Assembly: GCF_024294785.1 (NCBI RefSeq)
Contig: NZ_JANCLT010000001.1
Span: 561,158 to 625,157 of the forward strand
DNA: 64,000 bases
Direction of reading: 5' to 3'
Origin: Ectobacillus ponti
GTDB taxonomy: Bacteria > Bacillota > Bacilli > Bacillales > Bacillaceae_G
The position numbers and the translations under genes are program-made. Shown here piece after piece: positions 7,116-15,987 of this stretch. Every line of letters starts with the position of its first letter. Position 1 is the first letter of the stretch. Below the pieces are notes generated by a model that was not told the DNA's origin, did no database searches, and was given only the letters and a program-made list of their open reading frames with translations.

Positions 7116-9728
7116 TTACTCCAATCCGCGAATAATCTTCTTCAGCTTCTCAAGCATCAGCTTGCGGTTTTCATAGTTTTCCTTTGCCGTTTCGTGCTCG
7201 GCGAATTGCAAATAGCGAATTTTTGTAGCGTTTTCCGCAATAAACATATCAAACTCTTCATGAAACAGCTTGTCATGCAGCAGGTTAATTTGCTTAATGA
7301 CCGTGGACAAGAACGACTTTTCCAAGGCAATCGCGTTGGACACCGGTCCCTTCAGCGCCCTGATCAAGTAAGCAATATCCGTGTTGATTTCCTCTCTTGT
7401 CTCCTGCTTGCTCTTGGATTTTTGCGCCTGCGCCAACAGCCCCTCAATGTAGGCATTCTTTTCATAAAGATAGCCCTCACCGCTGGAAAACTCCTCCTCA
7501 CATTGCTCCAGCGTACGGTACAGCATACGGGAGGTGCGCTCTGCAATCATGTCGGCATCGCCTTGGCCGACAAGCTGCAGCTTGTCAAACAGCAATTCCT
7601 CAAATTTCTCAACATCATGTCCCTTCAGCGCCACTTCCTCCGCAATTCTGGCAATGGTGTGCTCCAGTCTGGGGCTCATGGACTCTGCAATTGCAGGGAA
7701 ATCGTTTATTACCTTAAGAATCATATCCTTTACATGCTCCAAGGTAGACGGCGTAATTTCACGATGGCTCAAAATCATTTGGATTAGCGGCTGCATATAG
7801 TACGGTTTGTCCTTAAATACCTGATCATCATACATGGCCAAACTGTAGAAATCCTGTTCAGACACATAGAATTTATTGCGTCTCGCTTCCCCTCCAAATG
7901 GGTAAAGAATCAGGATGTCAAACAAATCCGAGCTGAAGCGGTTGATTAAGTGGACGAAGCTTCGCTCATCATACGATACATCATGCAGCAATTCATTCAG
8001 GAAATTTACCAGCTTATCGTAAATCTCATCATAATACGGATTGTTGGATGTTAAATCCAATCCCCTTAAGAAAATGCTTACAATTTTGTTGTAAATGTCT
8101 TCAGCATTCTCATTGGCGATATTCACCAAGATTGTTTGGAACATGGAAGTGAACTCATGGTCAAGCAGCTTCCGCACATGCTTGTTGATTTCTTCGGGCA
8201 CAAATTCGGTTGTATAAGCAGATGACACCTGTCTGCGTGCTTCTTCAACCGCCTGGTCATCGATGAAATAAAAATTCGCATCAATCATGGACATCAGCTT
8301 GTTCGTCAGCTCTTTATTCCGGGGGATTTCTTCCTTTAATGTATCCCGCAGCCGCTCCAGCTCCAGCTTGATGCTCTCGCGTGCCTGTCTGGCCAAGCCG
8401 AAGCTTAACTGGATATCAACTGTTTTGAACTTCTCAGAGTTGGTCAGATTGCTGTTGCTGTTCAGGATTGAGTTGAAAATTTTCTGCAGTTCACCTACGT
8501 TGCGGCCAATCCGCTTTTTGAGCACTTCAAATCTTTCATTTCTATAGTATTGGGACAGCTCGGTCAAGATATCATCAATTCCGTCCTGAAGCTCCAGCAC
8601 CTCCAGCTTTTGCAATGCCCCTGCGCCTGGAAGCAATCCATGCTTTTGCAGATACGCATAGGCTGAACCGACGAAAATTCTCTCTTCTGTTACAATCTTA
8701 AACTTGTATACAGCGTCCTGCTTTAACGTGTTGGTATTTTTCACTGCATCCGAGACACCGTTTACCTTATCAATTTTATTTCCAAAAATAAACAGCTTTT
8801 CATGAAGCTTAATGCCGGCATGGTCACTTTCCTTCAGCAGCATGTTCAGCTGTGTGCCGAGCATATTTGGAGTCTCGCCGATATTTGTGACAAGAACAAT
8901 CGCATCTGCCTGCTTCAAGCGTTCAATTGTCTGGTTTTCGTGAATTTTTGTGGGAGAGTCAAAGCCAGGCACGTCATAGATGACAACATTACGCAGGTTT
9001 TCCAGCTTTTCCGAGAAAATAGAGATATTCTGCACAGCTCTGGACTTAGAAGGATCCGTGATAAAGTGCTTAAACTGCTGTGTTTGCAGATGTTCACTTT
9101 CAAAGGTTACAGTTCCCTTATCCAAGTATTCCAAAATAATATGCTTGCCCTTAATGCAATCCTTAATGTCCTCTTCCGTTTTCCCGACATGTTCATTGTA
9201 CAAGCGGGAGTTCGTCTCAATTAGACGCGAAAAGTATTCCTCGAAATTTGCAATCGGCAGCGTTTCAAAAGTCCAGTCCTCCGGGTTTGGAAAACCGACT
9301 TCCTTCAGCATTGTTGAGAAACGCTCATTGAATTGGGCTCTTGTTAAGAACGTCACTTCTGCCCGATTTTCCCCGTAGCGCAGTTCAGTGGAGGTGAAAG
9401 TACAACGGACTGAATCCCAAGGAAGAATGTCATCGGCAATCAAGGCATTGGCGAATGTGCTTTTTCCTGCCTTCTCCAGCCCCACAATGGCAATTTCAAA
9501 GTCGTCCTTCTCTAGTTTTTCCTTATAAATGCGGTTTTCTTGCTTTACTTCCTTTAGACGATCTGCCGCCTGATTGGAAACAAGTACACTCCGTTCATTG
9601 ATTTGTACAATTTCAGCAATCATTTTGTCCAAATCTTCCAGGACAGAGATGTAGTGGTTCTTTTCCTTCAACCATAATTCATTCATACTCATACCTCTTC
9701 CGTACAATAATAGTTGTGATTCTCCCAT
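7116..9728 (-). CDS. Dynamin-family GTPase, first gene of tandem pair
   Basis: 870-residue large GTPase. A short helical N-terminus (about 75 residues) leads into the GTPase domain: P-loop GLEKAGKS at 83-90, Thr-rich switch I (CTFTST, 109-114), G3 DVPG at 252-255 and G4 NKID at 317-320. A long alpha-helical remainder follows, as expected of bacterial dynamin-like proteins. Two starts are possible: the ATG at 9728 with GGGGAG 6 nt upstream, or the ATG at 9686 with AGAGG 7 nt upstream; the first 14 residues are therefore uncertain. It looks AT-richer than the neighbouring housekeeping genes. Its partner gene begins 7 bp downstream. Candidate roles from the family are membrane repair, fusion, or protection during phage attack or pore-forming stress. 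Confidence 0.87.
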   Translation of the reverse strand: MGESQLLLYGRGMSMNELWLKEKNHYISVLEDLDKMIAEIVQINERSVLVSNQAADRLKEVKQENRIYKEKLEKDDFEIAIVGLEKAGKSTFANALIADDILPWDSVRCTFTSTELRYGENRAEVTFLTRAQFNERFSTMLKEVGFPNPEDWTFETLPIANFEEYFSRLIETNSRLYNEHVGKTEEDIKDCIKGKHIILEYLDKGTVTFESEHLQTQQFKHFITDPSKSRAVQNISIFSEKLENLRNVVIYDVPGFDSPTKIHENQTIERLKQADAIVLVTNIGETPNMLGTQLNMLLKESDHAGIKLHEKLFIFGNKIDKVNGVSDAVKNTNTLKQDAVYKFKIVTEERIFVGSAYAYLQKHGLLPGAGALQKLEVLELQDGIDDILTELSQYYRNERFEVLKKRIGRNVGELQKIFNSILNSNSNLTNSEKFKTVDIQLSFGLARQARESIKLELERLRDTLKEEIPRNKELTNKLMSMIDANFYFIDDQAVEEARRQVSSAYTTEFVPEEINKHVRKLLDHEFTSMFQTILVNIANENAEDIYNKIVSIFLRGLDLTSNNPYYDEIYDKLVNFLNELLHDVSYDERSFVHLINRFSSDLFDILILYPFGGEARRNKFYVSEQDFYSLAMYDDQVFKDKPYYMQPLIQMILSHREITPSTLEHVKDMILKVINDFPAIAESMSPRLEHTIARIAEEVALKGHDVEKFEELLFDKLQLVGQGDADMIAERTSRMLYRTLEQCEEEFSSGEGYLYEKNAYIEGLLAQAQKSKSKQETREEINTDIAYLIRALKGPVSNAIALEKSFLSTVIKQINLLHDKLFHEEFDMFIAENATKIRYLQFAEHETAKENYENRKLMLEKLKKIIRGLE

Positions 9729-10002
9729 ATGAATCTCCCCTGAGCCACCTGATCAACAATTTGCTAAAGTGACCTGCTTCAAGGCGCTTTTACCAACACC
9801 CGTGCAACAGTTCCCCTGTCACTTAATTCACTTAAACTCAATATTTTAAAATTACATTTTTTCTACATATGCTCATATTTTACATCAGGGCATAATTTTT
9901 GACCATTTTATGAATAATAAATATATATATAAAATTATAAATTTTTATCGTTTTCCATCATGTTCTCTCCTTACGGCAGCTGCTGCGAAATGAGCCTGCA
10001 AC
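9729..10002 (-). promoter_or_regulatory. AT-rich leader of the dynamin operon
   Basis: About 275 bp without a gene. The central part, 9835-9955, is almost pure A/T and includes a long alternating TA tract, in contrast to the GC-rich flanks. It must contain the promoter of the dynamin pair, but I could not pick one -35/-10 pair with confidence. Confidence 0.5.
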
Positions 10003-10003
10003 A

Positions 10004-10041
10004 AGAAAGCCCCCACATTCTCTGTAATGAGGGGGCTTTCT
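10004..10041 (-). terminator. Terminator after ytnP
   Basis: Minus-strand hairpin GAAAGCCCCCTCATT.../...AATGTGGGGGCTTTC, starting right after the ytnP stop. Near symmetry suggests bidirectional action. Confidence 0.8.
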
Positions 10042-10042
10042 G

Positions 10043-10882
10043 TCAGCCGCGCTTTATAGCTTCCTGTATTTGTCCTTCACGGTCCCATTTGATTGCGCGG
10101 TAATAGTGGTCATGGTAAAAGGTAAACCAGGCATTCCGCTCAATCCCATAGCCAATCCATTTCTGCTTTTGGCTGATGGAGGTCATGGGATAGTCATCAT
10201 AAGCCATGACCCAGAGTACATTCTGATGCGCATGCGTCGGAAGAATGTCCCCCATATGCAGCAGCACCTCGCCGCCATCCTCGACAATCACAACAGCATG
10301 TCCATCACTGTGGCCGCCTGTATGCACCATGCGGATGCCCTCCGCTACCGTAATTTCCTCAGCGAAGGTTTGCACCATGTGCTGGACCGGCTCCCAATTT
10401 TCCCGCCAGTATGTATTGCGTGAGCGGATGTTTGGCTGCTGCATTTCCTCCCATTCGGTCTGCGAGACCAAAATAGCAGCGCTCGGAAACGCCGGTACAA
10501 GCTCCCCGTCCTCATCCTTCGTTAAGCCCGATGCGTGGTCGAAATGCAGATGCGTCATCAGGACATAGTGAATATCAGCCGCTGTCAAACCGAGCGCCGC
10601 CAACGATTCCTCGACTGCCGTCTCTTCGGTGACTCCTTGATTGCGCTTCATTTTGTCCGTCATTTTTCCTTTGCCGATGCCTGAATCAATCAGCATATTG
10701 CCATGCTTGGTCTGCAGCAGAATCGGATCGGTGCGCAGCGGAATCTGGTTTTGCTCATTATGCTCATATTTCCGCGACCAAAGCGCTTTCGGCACGACGC
10801 CAAACATTGCGCCGCCGTCCAAATTTGTGTTTCCGCCCCGAAGCCAGGTGGCTGTCGTTTCCCCAATGCGAAGTTGATCCAT
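10043..10882 (-). CDS. ytnP: Metallo-beta-lactamase-fold lactonase YtnP
   Basis: 279-residue cytosolic hydrolase of the metallo-beta-lactamase fold. The zinc motif [10 protein letters not shown] lies near residue 110; further metal ligands are in HTGGHSDGH (about 190) and HMGDILP (Asp, about 210), with a final FYHDHYY. This matches YtnP, described in B. subtilis as a quorum-quenching lactonase related to AiiA-type acyl-homoserine lactonases. The natural substrate here is inferred. It is a single gene with its own terminator, and GGGGAGGAAGA precedes the ATG. Confidence 0.9.
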   Translation of the reverse strand: MDQLRIGETTATWLRGGNTNLDGGAMFGVVPKALWSRKYEHNEQNQIPLRTDPILLQTKHGNMLIDSGIGKGKMTDKMKRNQGVTEETAVEESLAALGLTAADIHYVLMTHLHFDHASGLTKDEDGELVPAFPSAAILVSQTEWEEMQQPNIRSRNTYWRENWEPVQHMVQTFAEEITVAEGIRMVHTGGHSDGHAVVIVEDGGEVLLHMGDILPTHAHQNVLWVMAYDDYPMTSISQKQKWIGYGIERNAWFTFYHDHYYRAIKWDREGQIQEAIKRG

Positions 10883-10970
10883 GTTCTTCCTCCCCTTTCT
10901 TCATTATTGTATCATACATCAGGAAAATTTCTCCTTCCCGAAAATCACCCATCCTGCGGTTGTGCATCAG

Positions 10971-11006
10971 AAAAAAAGCCTGTGCCGCGGATGGCACAGG
11001 CTTCGT
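10971..11006 (-). terminator. Terminator after trmB
   Basis: Minus-strand stem AGCCTGTGCC/GGCACAGGCT with a small loop and a following T7 run, just beyond the trmB stop codon. Confidence 0.88.
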
Positions 11007-11010
11007 TTCT

Positions 11011-11694
11011 TTATACCAGCACAGCTGCTTGCTCTGCCGTTTGTCCGGCTTCGGCTGTTCTCAGCGGGAACTTCGCCTCCACCCGGTAAATCCGGCTGCC
11101 GCGGCTGGAAAACTTCTCTTCGTACTCAGTCATGATATTGCCTTCAAAATCGCTGTTGTGCAAATCCAGGCTTAAGAACTTCAGCGGCATGCCATATTGG
11201 GAGAAGCTCATCAGCGAGTATTCAAACAAGCCCTGATTGTCCGTCTTGAAGTGCAGCTCGCCGCCTTCTGCCAGCACCTGCTCATAATTCTGCAGGAAGG
11301 ACTTGTATGTCAAACGGCGCTTCTCATGGCGCGCCTTCGGCCATGGATCAGAGAAGTTCAAGTACACACGGTTGATTTCACCGTCCTCGAAGAATACAGT
11401 CAAATCCTTTGCATCCTTGTTCAGCAGCTTTAGGTTTGGCACCTCTTCATCAATCAGCTTTTGCAGCGCGTCCACAACTACACTGGAGAATTTTTCAATA
11501 CCGATATAGTTAATGTGCGGATTCGCCTTTGCCATTTCATAGATGAAACGGCCACGGCCCGTGCCAACCTCAATATGAATCGGGTTGTTGTTTCCGAATT
11601 CTTCCTTCCATTTTCCCTTTTGCGGATCCGCAACAACAAACTGTGGATGAGCCGCAATTAAATCTAATGCATGTGGTTTATGTCTTAGGCGCAT
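11011..11694 (-). CDS. trmB: tRNA (guanine-N7-)-methyltransferase
   Basis: 227-residue SAM-dependent methyltransferase that makes m7G46 in the tRNA variable loop. The SAM-binding motif [10 protein letters not shown] sits near residue 40, followed by NYIGIEKFS, the family's [16 protein letters not shown] (catalytic Asp and Pro-Trp) near 117-132, and a late [12 protein letters not shown]. Length is typical for Bacillus TrmB. GGGAGAGG lies 6 nt before the ATG. A terminator-like hairpin stands just upstream (11715-11752), so trmB appears to be transcribed alone. Confidence 0.95.
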   Translation of the reverse strand: MRLRHKPHALDLIAAHPQFVVADPQKGKWKEEFGNNNPIHIEVGTGRGRFIYEMAKANPHINYIGIEKFSSVVVDALQKLIDEEVPNLKLLNKDAKDLTVFFEDGEINRVYLNFSDPWPKARHEKRRLTYKSFLQNYEQVLAEGGELHFKTDNQGLFEYSLMSFSQYGMPLKFLSLDLHNSDFEGNIMTEYEEKFSSRGSRIYRVEAKFPLRTAEAGQTAEQAAVLV

Positions 11695-11714
11695 GTTTTC
11701 CTCTCCCTTTGCAT

Positions 11715-11752
11715 GAAAAAACCAAGTACGGACGAGTGCACTCGGTTTTTCT
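11715..11752 (-). terminator. Hairpin with T-runs between trmB and ytzH
   Basis: Stem AACCAAGT/ACTCGGTT with one mismatch; T-runs follow on both strands. No minus-strand gene ends next to it, so it probably stops ytmP transcripts that have run through ytzH in antisense, or acts as an attenuator in the trmB leader. Confidence 0.55.
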
Positions 11753-11821
11753 CTCTAGTATAAAACGCCGTCCTCTGACGAACACTACAACCGAAATACT
11801 ATGATAAAGGATGTGTTCTTC

Positions 11822-12100
11822 GTGCCACTTTCCCACCAGGACCAATTAACGGTGCTCCGCGATATTCTCAACAATCACCAATGCGATTGCTGCGGCACGG
11901 TTGCCGAATGCGAGCAAATGGAGCGCCTCATTAAATCATTGATGGCAAATGACGGCATCCAGGCTGATATGAAGTCCATGTTGAACGACGTGTATTATTA
12001 CAGCCAGGCAGGCAAGTACTCTCCTGACCTGGACCAGCATATTTCCAATCATCAGGAACAGCTGACACAGTGGGTGTCAGACATGGATCAATTCTCGTAG
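11822..12100 (+). CDS. ytzH: YtzH-like small protein
   Basis: Small acidic protein of 92 residues when started at the GTG at 11822 (PLSHQDQLTVLRDIL). AAAGGATG lies about 9 nt before this GTG, and the resulting length fits my recollection of B. subtilis YtzH. An ATG seven codons upstream (11801) is the alternative. A HQCDCCGTVAECEQ stretch carries three cysteines in a metal-site-like spacing. The function is unknown. It is flanked by minus-strand genes and its stop lies 1 bp from the stop of ytmP with no terminator between. Confidence 0.82.
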   Translation: MPLSHQDQLTVLRDILNNHQCDCCGTVAECEQMERLIKSLMANDGIQADMKSMLNDVYYYSQAGKYSPDLDQHISNHQEQLTQWVSDMDQFS

Positions 12101-12101
12101 C

Positions 12102-12890
12102 CTACGGCAGCAGCTGCTGCAAGTAATCACGCCAATATTGCACTTCCTCCGGCTTTTCCTTATTGGTATACCATTGGATGGAAACAATGGATTGCGCGAC
12201 TACGTACCATTTCATCCGGCGGAGCAGGGATGGCGTCATTTCTAGTCCATAGTGATGCAGCCATTCCTCCCATTCGGCTTGCGGAACGTACCAGTACAGC
12301 AGCATCCCAATATCAAGAGCCGGATCGGCAATAACAGCTCCGTCCCAATCAATGAGGTACAGCTCATCTTCATCGGACAACAGCCAATTATTATGGTTTA
12401 CATCGCAATGGCAAACAACCAGCTCTTCATACCGTACTTGCTCCAGCTGCTCCTCCAAGTATAGGAGGCCGCGCTGGACAAGCGGGTCCCGCTTTTGGTC
12501 TTTAAGCGTCAAAAGCAGCTGTTCGTAAATCCCGCGGGCATTTACCGGGTCTTTGCGCAGCTTCTGCATCATCTGCAGCAGCTCAGGCGAAGCATGGATT
12601 TTCTTCAGCAGCTGCGCCACGTGGCGGTCTTTCATTTCCAACGGCTCCAGCTTACGACCGCTGAGCCATGATTGCGCCGAAATCACATCCCCGTTCGTCA
12701 TGCGCTTTGTCCAAAGCAGCTTCGGCACAATACCCTCAGCAGAGAGCACGGCTAAAAAAGGGGACGTATTTCGCTTTAAAAACAGCTTCTTTTCCCCCTG
12801 CACGGCAATGTATGCATCCCCGGTCGCTCCGCCCGCAGGCGTGACCCTCCAATTTTCACCTAGTATTTGCTCCAACCATTCCATGTTCAT
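12102..12890 (-). CDS. ytmP: Phosphotransferase-family protein YtmP (aminoglycoside/choline kinase fold)
   Basis: 262-residue protein of the APH/ChoK-like kinase fold. The catalytic loop reads VVCHCDVNHNNWLL (about residue 158; HxDxxxxN pattern) and the Mg-binding motif LYLIDWDGAVIADPALDIG (about 178). The N-terminal lobe has a Gly-rich GGATGDAYIA and a KLFLKRN Lys. The family phosphorylates small hydroxylated substrates; the YtmP substrate is not known. It is convergent with ytzH. A good sigma-A promoter at 13164-13193 and a long leader lie upstream. Confidence 0.88.
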   Translation of the reverse strand: MNMEWLEQILGENWRVTPAGGATGDAYIAVQGEKKLFLKRNTSPFLAVLSAEGIVPKLLWTKRMTNGDVISAQSWLSGRKLEPLEMKDRHVAQLLKKIHASPELLQMMQKLRKDPVNARGIYEQLLLTLKDQKRDPLVQRGLLYLEEQLEQVRYEELVVCHCDVNHNNWLLSDEDELYLIDWDGAVIADPALDIGMLLYWYVPQAEWEEWLHHYGLEMTPSLLRRMKWYVVAQSIVSIQWYTNKEKPEEVQYWRDYLQQLLP

Positions 12891-13006
12891 TACCCGTCAA
12901 CAGTTCCTTTTGTCTTGAAGTATGGTCCCCGGTCAGCCTCCCATGGCCCGAAACTATATACCGGTGATTGCTATATTTATACAATTTCTATATACAATAA
13001 AGAAAA

Positions 13007-13049
13007 CTTGGCACATGCCAAGCTATATATGGAGCCATGCATGCATGGC
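13007..13049. repeat. Two perfect 16-bp palindromes in the ytmP leader
   Basis: Palindromes at 13007-13022 (CTTGGCACATGCCAAG, arms of 7 around CA) and 13034-13049 (GCCATGCATGCATGGC, perfect) are 11 bp apart in an otherwise gene-free stretch. They could be protein-binding dyads or small RNA hairpins in the ytmP 5' leader. Confidence 0.6.
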
Positions 13050-13116
13050 CTTCCTTGTCTGCTTTTCATTCGAGTCTTACGTTTCAGTCTGAGCAAAACC
13101 AGCTTTCTGTCAGACA

Positions 13117-13155
13117 AAAAGAGAGCTATTATGGCCATATAACCAAAATAGCTGT
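13117..13155 (-). terminator. Terminator-like hairpin downstream of amyX
   Basis: Minus-strand stem built on AGCTATTTTGG pairing with CCATAATAGCT, followed by CTCTCTTTTTG. It follows amyX by about 50 bp and begins just after the predicted start point of the ytmP promoter. Confidence 0.6.
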
Positions 13156-13163
13156 CTTCGTTC

Positions 13164-13193
13164 ATTCTACCTTTATTTTATCAGCATAGTCAA
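13164..13193 (-). promoter_or_regulatory. Probable sigma-A promoter for ytmP
   Basis: Minus-strand TTGACT (13193-13188), 18-bp spacer, TAGAAT (13169-13164). Its transcript would begin near 13157, immediately before the hairpin at 13155-13117, giving ytmP a leader of about 265 nt. Confidence 0.5.
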
Positions 13194-13204
13194 GTGGGGA
13201 AAGC

Positions 13205-15358
13205 TCACATTTTCGCCAGGACGTAGGTGCTGATCGGCTGAAGCAGCAGACGGCTTCCCGTGAAGGTACGCAGCGGCACAGGCTGTGCCTTTTGTCCTTC
13301 CGCAAGCACATGCCATTTTCCTTCCGGCAGCGTTACCTCGCGCGCTTCCATCTCATTATGAAACATGAGCAGCAGCTCACTCCACGCACCCCATTTGCCG
13401 ACATCCCGCAGATGATACAAAATGGTTGGACCCGGAGCCGGAAGAAAAGCTGCATGCCGGCGGATCAGACTGGCGGATGGCAGACGCAACGCGCCGTGCG
13501 CCTTCCGGATCTCGATGAGCCCCCTTACATATTCAACAGCCCAACTGTACTCCTCTTTGCGGCGCCAATCCATCCAGTTGATCTCGTCAGGGGCATTATA
13601 GCTGTTTTCCACACCATGCTTGGTGCGGAAGAATTCCTGTCCGGCATGAAGAAATGGGATGCCCTGCGCTAACAGCGTGACTGCCGTTGCCAGCAGATGC
13701 CGTCGTCTGCGAATTTCTTCTGCCTCCTCGTGGTTGCTGATGGCGAGCTTATCCCACAGCGTCCAGTTGTCATGGCTTTCCACATAATTGATGGTTTGGT
13801 CCGGCTCCCCAAACATTCCTGCAGCCCCTGCATCGGATGCGATACTGCCGCGCAGCAGAAATTCAATTCCGTGTTTATCAAAATCTCTTCCGCCCGCATA
13901 GCCCTTTTCCCATACATGAAAGGTGCTTCCTTTAATGGCATCGCGGAACCGGTCATTAAACTGGGCAATGCGCGGCATCTTATGGGCATTGTACAAGGTT
14001 GCTTTTCGCTCGGCAGGCAGCGGTGTAGGCAAATCCCAGCCCTCCCCGAGCAGCAGAATGCCGCTGCGCTCCGCATCCATCCTCCGTCGGATCAGGTTCA
14101 TCGTTTCATGGTCCAAAATTCCCATCAGGTCAAAACGGAATCCATCCAAGCGATATTCGCGAAGCCAGTACATGACCGAATCCACAATGAACTTTTGCAC
14201 CATCTTCCGCTCTGGCGCGAGATCATTGCCGACACCTGTACCGTTTGACGGCATGCCATTGGCATCATGGCGGAAATAATAGCCCGGAACCAATTTCTCA
14301 AAGGATGAGGTCTCCCGGATGTATACATGGTTGTAGACCGCATCCATAATGACCCTGAGACCGTTCCGGTGGAAGGCTGCAATCAGTTGCTTTAGCTCCC
14401 TGATCCGGGCATACGGGTCATTCGGTTCTGTGGCATAGCTCCCTTCCGGAGCATTGAAGTGCACCGGGTTATAGCCCCAGTTATACTGCTGCCACGGTGC
14501 AAATTCGTCCACTCCTTCAAAATCATGAACCGGCAGCAGCTCCACATGGGTGACACCCAAATCCCTCAAGTATGCCAGCCCCGTGGCGTTGCCACTCCCG
14601 CTTTTCGTGTGCTCTTCTGTTAAACCGAGATACAGTCCCTTATGCCAAACGCCGCTGTCCGGATGAATGGTCAAGTCACGAATGTGCGCTTCATAAATGA
14701 TGGCATCTGTAAAATGCGGCAGCGGCGGCAGCACTGCGTCGTCCTGCACCTGTGCTTTTTGCAAATCAATTACGACTCCGCGCTCCCCATTCGCCGACAC
14801 CGCCCGCGCATAAGGATCCACAGCCTCGCGCCATACGAGATTAATGCATACCAGGTACGTATACTGCAGACCGTCCAAATTCCCCGGCACCTCACAGCTC
14901 CATACTCCGTTCTGCCCCCGAACCATGGAATGATCCTCTGCCGTTTTTCCAAACAGCCTGACCTTGGCTTGGGAGGCCGTCGGCGCCCACACCTTAAAGG
15001 TGCTGCGTTCTGCTGTGAAGGAAACACCTAAATCATCCCCGCCATAGTGGTAAGCTTCATCAAATTCCTTTGTGCGGATCACCGCGCCCGCCTGCAAGTC
15101 GGTTGCTGCGCCCCGTTCATCTGCTACTGCATAAGATTGTCCGAGTTCCAGGTACGCATCCGCACGGCATTCATATTTCGTAAACTGCGGCAGTTCACTC
15201 ACACGCAGTATGGGCAGATTCCACTCCTCGCTTCCGCGCTTCAGCAGGAATTGCCCGGAGGTTCCATACGGCTTCGGCAATAAAATCGTAATTTGATCCA
15301 TCGCATCCAGATAAGCTTCAAACGCCCGATTGATCTGCAGCATTGCTTGCTTCGCCAC
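13205..15358 (-). CDS. amyX: Type I pullulanase
   Basis: 717-residue GH13 debranching enzyme that cleaves alpha-1,6 bonds in pullulan, glycogen or limit dextrins. N-terminal all-beta modules (1-110, then a CBM48-like GVSFTAERSTFKVWAPTAS at about 110-200) precede the (beta/alpha)8 barrel. The pullulanase signature YNWGYNP is at about 315. Catalytic motifs are MDAVYNH (conserved His), FRFDLMG (nucleophile Asp), LLGEGWDL (acid Glu) and VESHDN (transition-state Asp). There is no signal peptide, so it is intracellular, as is AmyX of B. subtilis. It has a single-gene arrangement. Confidence 0.95.
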   Translation of the reverse strand: MAKQAMLQINRAFEAYLDAMDQITILLPKPYGTSGQFLLKRGSEEWNLPILRVSELPQFTKYECRADAYLELGQSYAVADERGAATDLQAGAVIRTKEFDEAYHYGGDDLGVSFTAERSTFKVWAPTASQAKVRLFGKTAEDHSMVRGQNGVWSCEVPGNLDGLQYTYLVCINLVWREAVDPYARAVSANGERGVVIDLQKAQVQDDAVLPPLPHFTDAIIYEAHIRDLTIHPDSGVWHKGLYLGLTEEHTKSGSGNATGLAYLRDLGVTHVELLPVHDFEGVDEFAPWQQYNWGYNPVHFNAPEGSYATEPNDPYARIRELKQLIAAFHRNGLRVIMDAVYNHVYIRETSSFEKLVPGYYFRHDANGMPSNGTGVGNDLAPERKMVQKFIVDSVMYWLREYRLDGFRFDLMGILDHETMNLIRRRMDAERSGILLLGEGWDLPTPLPAERKATLYNAHKMPRIAQFNDRFRDAIKGSTFHVWEKGYAGGRDFDKHGIEFLLRGSIASDAGAAGMFGEPDQTINYVESHDNWTLWDKLAISNHEEAEEIRRRRHLLATAVTLLAQGIPFLHAGQEFFRTKHGVENSYNAPDEINWMDWRRKEEYSWAVEYVRGLIEIRKAHGALRLPSASLIRRHAAFLPAPGPTILYHLRDVGKWGAWSELLLMFHNEMEAREVTLPEGKWHVLAEGQKAQPVPLRTFTGSRLLLQPISTYVLAKM

Positions 15359-15432
15359 CCCCTGTTATTTGCGCACATATGCGCTTTCCTCTATATATAT
15401 TCACCTGACAAGTAAACGGTTTCATAAAGTAT

Positions 15433-15987
15433 TCATTCTTCCGGCAGATGCACGGTGTGCAGCACCTCATATTTAGGCTTGCGCGCCAGATGTGTTTGAT
15501 ACAGGACAACCCTGCAGGCAGTGAAGGAAGCCTGCTGCAGCACCTCTGTTTCCCATTGCTTCACGCCGGCTGCCAGCGGGGGGCCGCCCCATTTTCGGGC
15601 TATTGTAATGTGCGGACGGTACGGGCGCGTTTCCACAGCGAAGCCAAGCTCTCGGCACAGGTCCGCTGTTTCCCGCTGCAAATCGAACAGGGGCTGCGGT
15701 TCCGTCACCCCCGTCCATAGGATGCGCGGATGCGCCGGGTTGCCGAACACACCAAGCCCGCGGAGCTGTAAATCAAAAGACCGATGTGCAGGCAGCCGCT
15801 CATCCATCCGCTGCTTCAGCTTCTCGAGTACAGACGTCTCTGTATTCCCCAGGAACACAAGCGTAATATGGTAATCATCCCGGTGCACCCATGTTTGAAA
15901 AGGGAGTGGATGCTGCTCCCTCCACTCCCTTACTATGTCTTTAATTGATGCAGGCAGCTCAATCGCCAAAAAATAATGTGTGTTCAT
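15433..15987 (-). CDS. ytlP: RNA 2',3'-cyclic phosphodiesterase (LigT/ThpR family) YtlP
   Basis: 184-residue two-histidine phosphoesterase. Both HxTx motifs are present: YHITLVFLG near residue 42 and PHITIAR near 128. It opens 2',3'-cyclic phosphate ends of RNA (historically called 2'-5' RNA ligase). The start at 15987 is chosen because AAAGGAG lies 7 nt upstream and the ATG overlaps the stop of the preceding MFS gene (ATGA), giving tight coupling. The longer open frame upstream is the MFS gene read in another frame. Confidence 0.92.
   Translation of the reverse strand: MNTHYFLAIELPASIKDIVREWREQHPLPFQTWVHRDDYHITLVFLGNTETSVLEKLKQRMDERLPAHRSFDLQLRGLGVFGNPAHPRILWTGVTEPQPLFDLQRETADLCRELGFAVETRPYRPHITIARKWGGPPLAAGVKQWETEVLQQASFTACRVVLYQTHLARKPKYEVLHTVHLPEE

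Noticed and set aside
4487-9728. A complete phage-defence island
   Set aside because: Only the two dynamin-type genes are out of place; no nuclease, toxin, integrase or other defence gene lies beside them.
12977-13165. 62-codon minus-strand frame between ytmP and amyX
   Set aside because: Its ATG lies inside the predicted -10 region of the ytmP promoter, there is no ribosome binding site, and it runs through hairpins and palindromes.
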